Part shown: positions 62,075 to 64,000 of the stretch, one piece after another | Layout of the letters: every line of letters starts with the position of its first letter | Numbering within the stretch: the first letter of the stretch is position 1 | NCBI RefSeq assembly: GCF_015169395.1 | Contig: NZ_CP063458.1 | Location: 4,216,001-4,280,000, forward strand | Direction: 5' to 3' | DNA: 64,000 nt | Source of the DNA: Humisphaera borealis | GTDB taxonomy: Bacteria > Planctomycetota > Phycisphaerae > Tepidisphaerales > Tepidisphaeraceae | Notes under the pieces: generated by a model | Database searches by the model: none | The model's input: the letters and a program-made list of their open reading frames with translations, nothing else | Told to the model about the DNA's origin: nothing | Program-made: the position numbers and the translations under genes

Positions 62075-62284
62075 CTATTGCACCTGCGCCGGCTCAAAAC
62101 CGTCGCAACCGCTGATCGCCGTCACCTGAAGGTGCAGCGCCGCATGTTTCGGGTGGCCGCACTCTTCGAGCAGGTCCTCGGGCGCCTGTTGCTGGGTGCG
62201 TACCTGCACAAGCTGGCTGTCCTGCTGGTGGTGTTCGCCGAAATGGGCACACAAGCCGCACTGTCCGTCGTTGACCTGAAGCAT
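62075..62284 (-). CDS. Small conserved-looking Cys/His-rich protein
   Basis: 69 aa; AAAGGAG lies 6 nt before the ATG at 62284, which fixes the start inside a longer open frame. It contains GQCGLCAHFGEHH (CxxC plus three His), ECGHPKHAALHLQVT and ISGCDGFEP, so four Cys and several His could bind Zn or Fe. I believe similar ~70-aa proteins occur in other planctomycetes, but this is recollection, not verified. No function is known. Confidence 0.7.
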   Translation of the reverse strand: MLQVNDGQCGLCAHFGEHHQQDSQLVQVRTQQQAPEDLLEECGHPKHAALHLQVTAISGCDGFEPAQVQ

Positions 62285-62516
62285 AATGGGCTCCTTTGTC
62301 GTTGAGGTCCTACTGTCGGCGTCATCGCCGTACCCGGCATTGTTGCACCTGCCGGCGCGCCCGGGCCACCATGAAATGCATTTGAGACAGGCTTCAGGCC
62401 GGTCATCCAACATCTTGACTTTTCCCCCACACCACAGAAGCTAACGGCCGCCCGACGATCCTGCATCGCCGGTCGTTTTCCACAAACTTGCAGCTAACCC
62501 CCAGGCGGAGGATCCC

Positions 62517-63563
62517 ATGTCGGTTCGGTACGGCGTCGTCGGTTGCGGCGCGATTGCTCAGCGTCGCCACATCCCCGAGTGCGTTCATAACCCCAACAGC
62601 ACGCTGGTTGCCCTCTGCGACCCCAATGCCCAGCGGATCGACGAGATCAGCAAGGCCTACGGCGGCGTCGCCAAGTGCTACACCGACTACGCCGAGATGC
62701 TGAAAGACCCCACCGTCGACGCCGTCGTCGTCTCCGGCCCCAACAGCATGCACGCCAGCCAGAGCATCCAGGCACTCGAAGCCGGCAAACACGTCCTGTG
62801 CGAGAAGCCGATGGCCACCACCCGCGAAGACGCCAAGGCGATGATGGCGGCGGCGAAGAAGTCGGGCAACTACCTGATGATCGCCCTCAACCAGCGGCTG
62901 ATCCCCGCCCACAAGCGCGCCAAGGAAATCATCGACTCCGGCCGTCTCGGCAAGGTCCTGTCCTTCCGCACCGCCTTCCAGCACCCCGGCCCCGAATCCT
63001 GGAGCGTCGACGGCGGCAAGAGCTGGTTCTTCCAGAAGGGCTCCGCCTTCATGGGCGTGACCGGCGACCTCGGCGTTCATAAAGCCGACCTGCTCCGCTG
63101 GCTCCTCGGACAGGAGTTCGTCGAAGTCGGCGGGTTCATCTCCACCCTCGACAAGCGCGACGCCGCCGGCAAGCTCATCGAACTCGACGACAACGCCTTC
63201 CTCAAGCTCAAGACCGACAAGGGCGTGCTCGGCTCGATGATCCTGTCCTGGACCAACTACGGCCCGGAAGAAAACTACACTATCGTCTTTTGCGAGAAGG
63301 GCGTGCTGTCCATCGGCACCGACCCGACCTACGGTGTGATTGTCGACTACCGCAACGGCGAAAAGGAACTCCACAAGGTCGGCGAGATTGCCACCAACAC
63401 CCGCCAGGTGCCCAGCGGCGTGATCGACAGCTTCACCGAGTGCATCCGCACCAGCACACCGCCGAGCATCGACGGCCGCGAAGGCTACTGCTCGCTGGAC
63501 GTCATCCTGACCGCGATGGACGCCGGCAAGGAAGGCCGTGTGATGAAGATCCTGGGGTGCTAG
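62517..63563 (+). CDS. Gfo/Idh/MocA family oxidoreductase
   Basis: 348 aa. The NAD(P) Rossmann domain starts VRYGVVGCGAIAQRRHIPE, with SGPNSMHASQSIQALEAGKHVLCEKPMA (the EKP block carries the Lys near the nicotinamide). The C-terminal GFO_IDH_MocA domain has GDLGVHKADLLRWLLG, where the His is the usual proton donor. Planctomycetes have many such enzymes acting on sugars or inositols; the substrate cannot be told. A Pro/Ser-rich tail is absent and it has no signal peptide, so it is cytosolic. Confidence 0.93.
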   Translation: MSVRYGVVGCGAIAQRRHIPECVHNPNSTLVALCDPNAQRIDEISKAYGGVAKCYTDYAEMLKDPTVDAVVVSGPNSMHASQSIQALEAGKHVLCEKPMATTREDAKAMMAAAKKSGNYLMIALNQRLIPAHKRAKEIIDSGRLGKVLSFRTAFQHPGPESWSVDGGKSWFFQKGSAFMGVTGDLGVHKADLLRWLLGQEFVEVGGFISTLDKRDAAGKLIELDDNAFLKLKTDKGVLGSMILSWTNYGPEENYTIVFCEKGVLSIGTDPTYGVIVDYRNGEKELHKVGEIATNTRQVPSGVIDSFTECIRTSTPPSIDGREGYCSLDVILTAMDAGKEGRVMKILGC

Positions 63564-63790
63564 AAGAGGACCGGTCGAACGACGGAATCAGGATGGCGAA
63601 TGGAGTTCGAATGCTGCAATGACCCGCCGTGCGTGGTTGTTGGGTTCTTCGGACTTCATTCGCCGTTGCATTTCAGTCTTGCGTCATCCGGGTACTTCTT
63701 CGACGCGACCCTCCATCCATGCCGACGCCTTCAACGTGGGGCGAAAGATGGCTGCGATGAGGGGTCGCCCGTTTCGTCAAGGAACCGGCA

Positions 63791-64000
63791 ATGCACATCG
63801 AGTTGCTCGAAAGCCGGCGACTGATGTCGCAAGTGCCGATCGCGGAAGCCGCGAATGCCGACATCGGGGGTAGGTTCACGTCCCTGTCGTCGGCACCGCT
63901 TGAGGTGTCGGCATACGGTTTGGCGACTGCCGAGAAACGCCGCGCTGAGCAATTGACGAGCCTGTTCGAAAACAGCACGCCCGACCTGCAATACGGCTAC
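63791..64000 (+). CDS. Third LEPR-type protein, N-terminal part (cut by the window edge)
   Basis: From an ATG at 63791 (AAGGAA about 7 nt upstream) 70 codons stay open to the edge. The product begins MHIELLESRRLMSQ, giving the same LExRxL[LM]S motif as the proteins at 515 and 30691, here at the extreme N-terminus. The following ~55 residues are Ala/Ser/Leu-rich without a known domain. It is probably a secreted or surface protein like its relatives. Confidence 0.6.
   Translation, partial: MHIELLESRRLMSQVPIAEAANADIGGRFTSLSSAPLEVSAYGLATAEKRRAEQLTSLFENSTPDLQYGY

Overview
The window is a stretch of a GC-rich bacterial chromosome that looks like Planctomycetota, most likely Phycisphaerae (Humisphaera/Tepidisphaera-like). 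This is inference from content: three proteins carry the planctomycete N-terminal 'LExRxLLS' (LEPR-XLL-like) motif (515-2860, 30691-32961, 63791-edge); there are long Pro-Pro-Thr-Val linkers, a large SPINDLY-type O-GlcNAc transferase, a DUF4291 protein and many dispersed palindromic repeats. No rRNA, CRISPR array, prophage or replication origin was seen; one tRNA gene (Thr, UGU) is present.

Layout. 1-6.4 kb: start of an M20-type peptidase (cut by the left edge), a secreted beta-helix/DNRLRE protein, a palindromic repeat cluster, gatB, a glycine-rich RRM protein and a degenerate histidine kinase. 6.5-18.5 kb: ordinary single-gene units: rpsA (with an apparent one-base frameshift near its 3' end), DUF4291, DinB, a radical SAM protein of the spore-photolyase-like type, ketopantoate reductase, a membrane-anchored redoxin, a class II photolyase, two secreted proteins and DUF72. 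18.5-25.3 kb is the accessory island: an IS3-family element with perfect 26-bp ends, a degenerate Hint fragment, an orphan Hint-WHH nuclease toxin with a SUKH immunity gene, a 121-bp palindromic insertion inside the toxin's upstream Hint region, and a ~220-bp tandem repeat array whose middle unit holds an IS4-family element flanked by an 11-bp target duplication. 25.3-46 kb: a kinase-fold protein, O-methyltransferase, Tat-type MBL hydrolase, mug, a lipoprotein, a second LEPR-type protein, guaA, lnt, HD and FAH proteins, an EEP-family membrane protein, a Tyr-rich secreted protein, the 1140-aa TPR/GT41 protein, and a divergent DJ-1/cyclase pair. 46-64 kb: tRNA-Thr, a REC-histidine kinase, a GT4 plus LPS-kinase pair, purU, a glycogen debranching operon, thiG, the proB-thiS-(ACP-like)-GNAT operon, a GYF/DUF4190 membrane protein, a small Cys-rich protein, a Gfo/Idh/MocA oxidoreductase and the first part of a third LEPR-type protein.

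Functional links. Envelope assembly recurs (lnt, GT4 + LPS kinase, LEPR proteins, lipoproteins), as do DNA repair (class II photolyase, mug) and translation (gatB, rpsA, tRNA-Thr). Thiamine sulfur chemistry is split between thiS, co-transcribed with proB, and a separately placed thiG. The accessory island is the most dynamic part: duplicated copies preserve 'empty sites' for two separate insertions, so both events can be read directly from this sequence.
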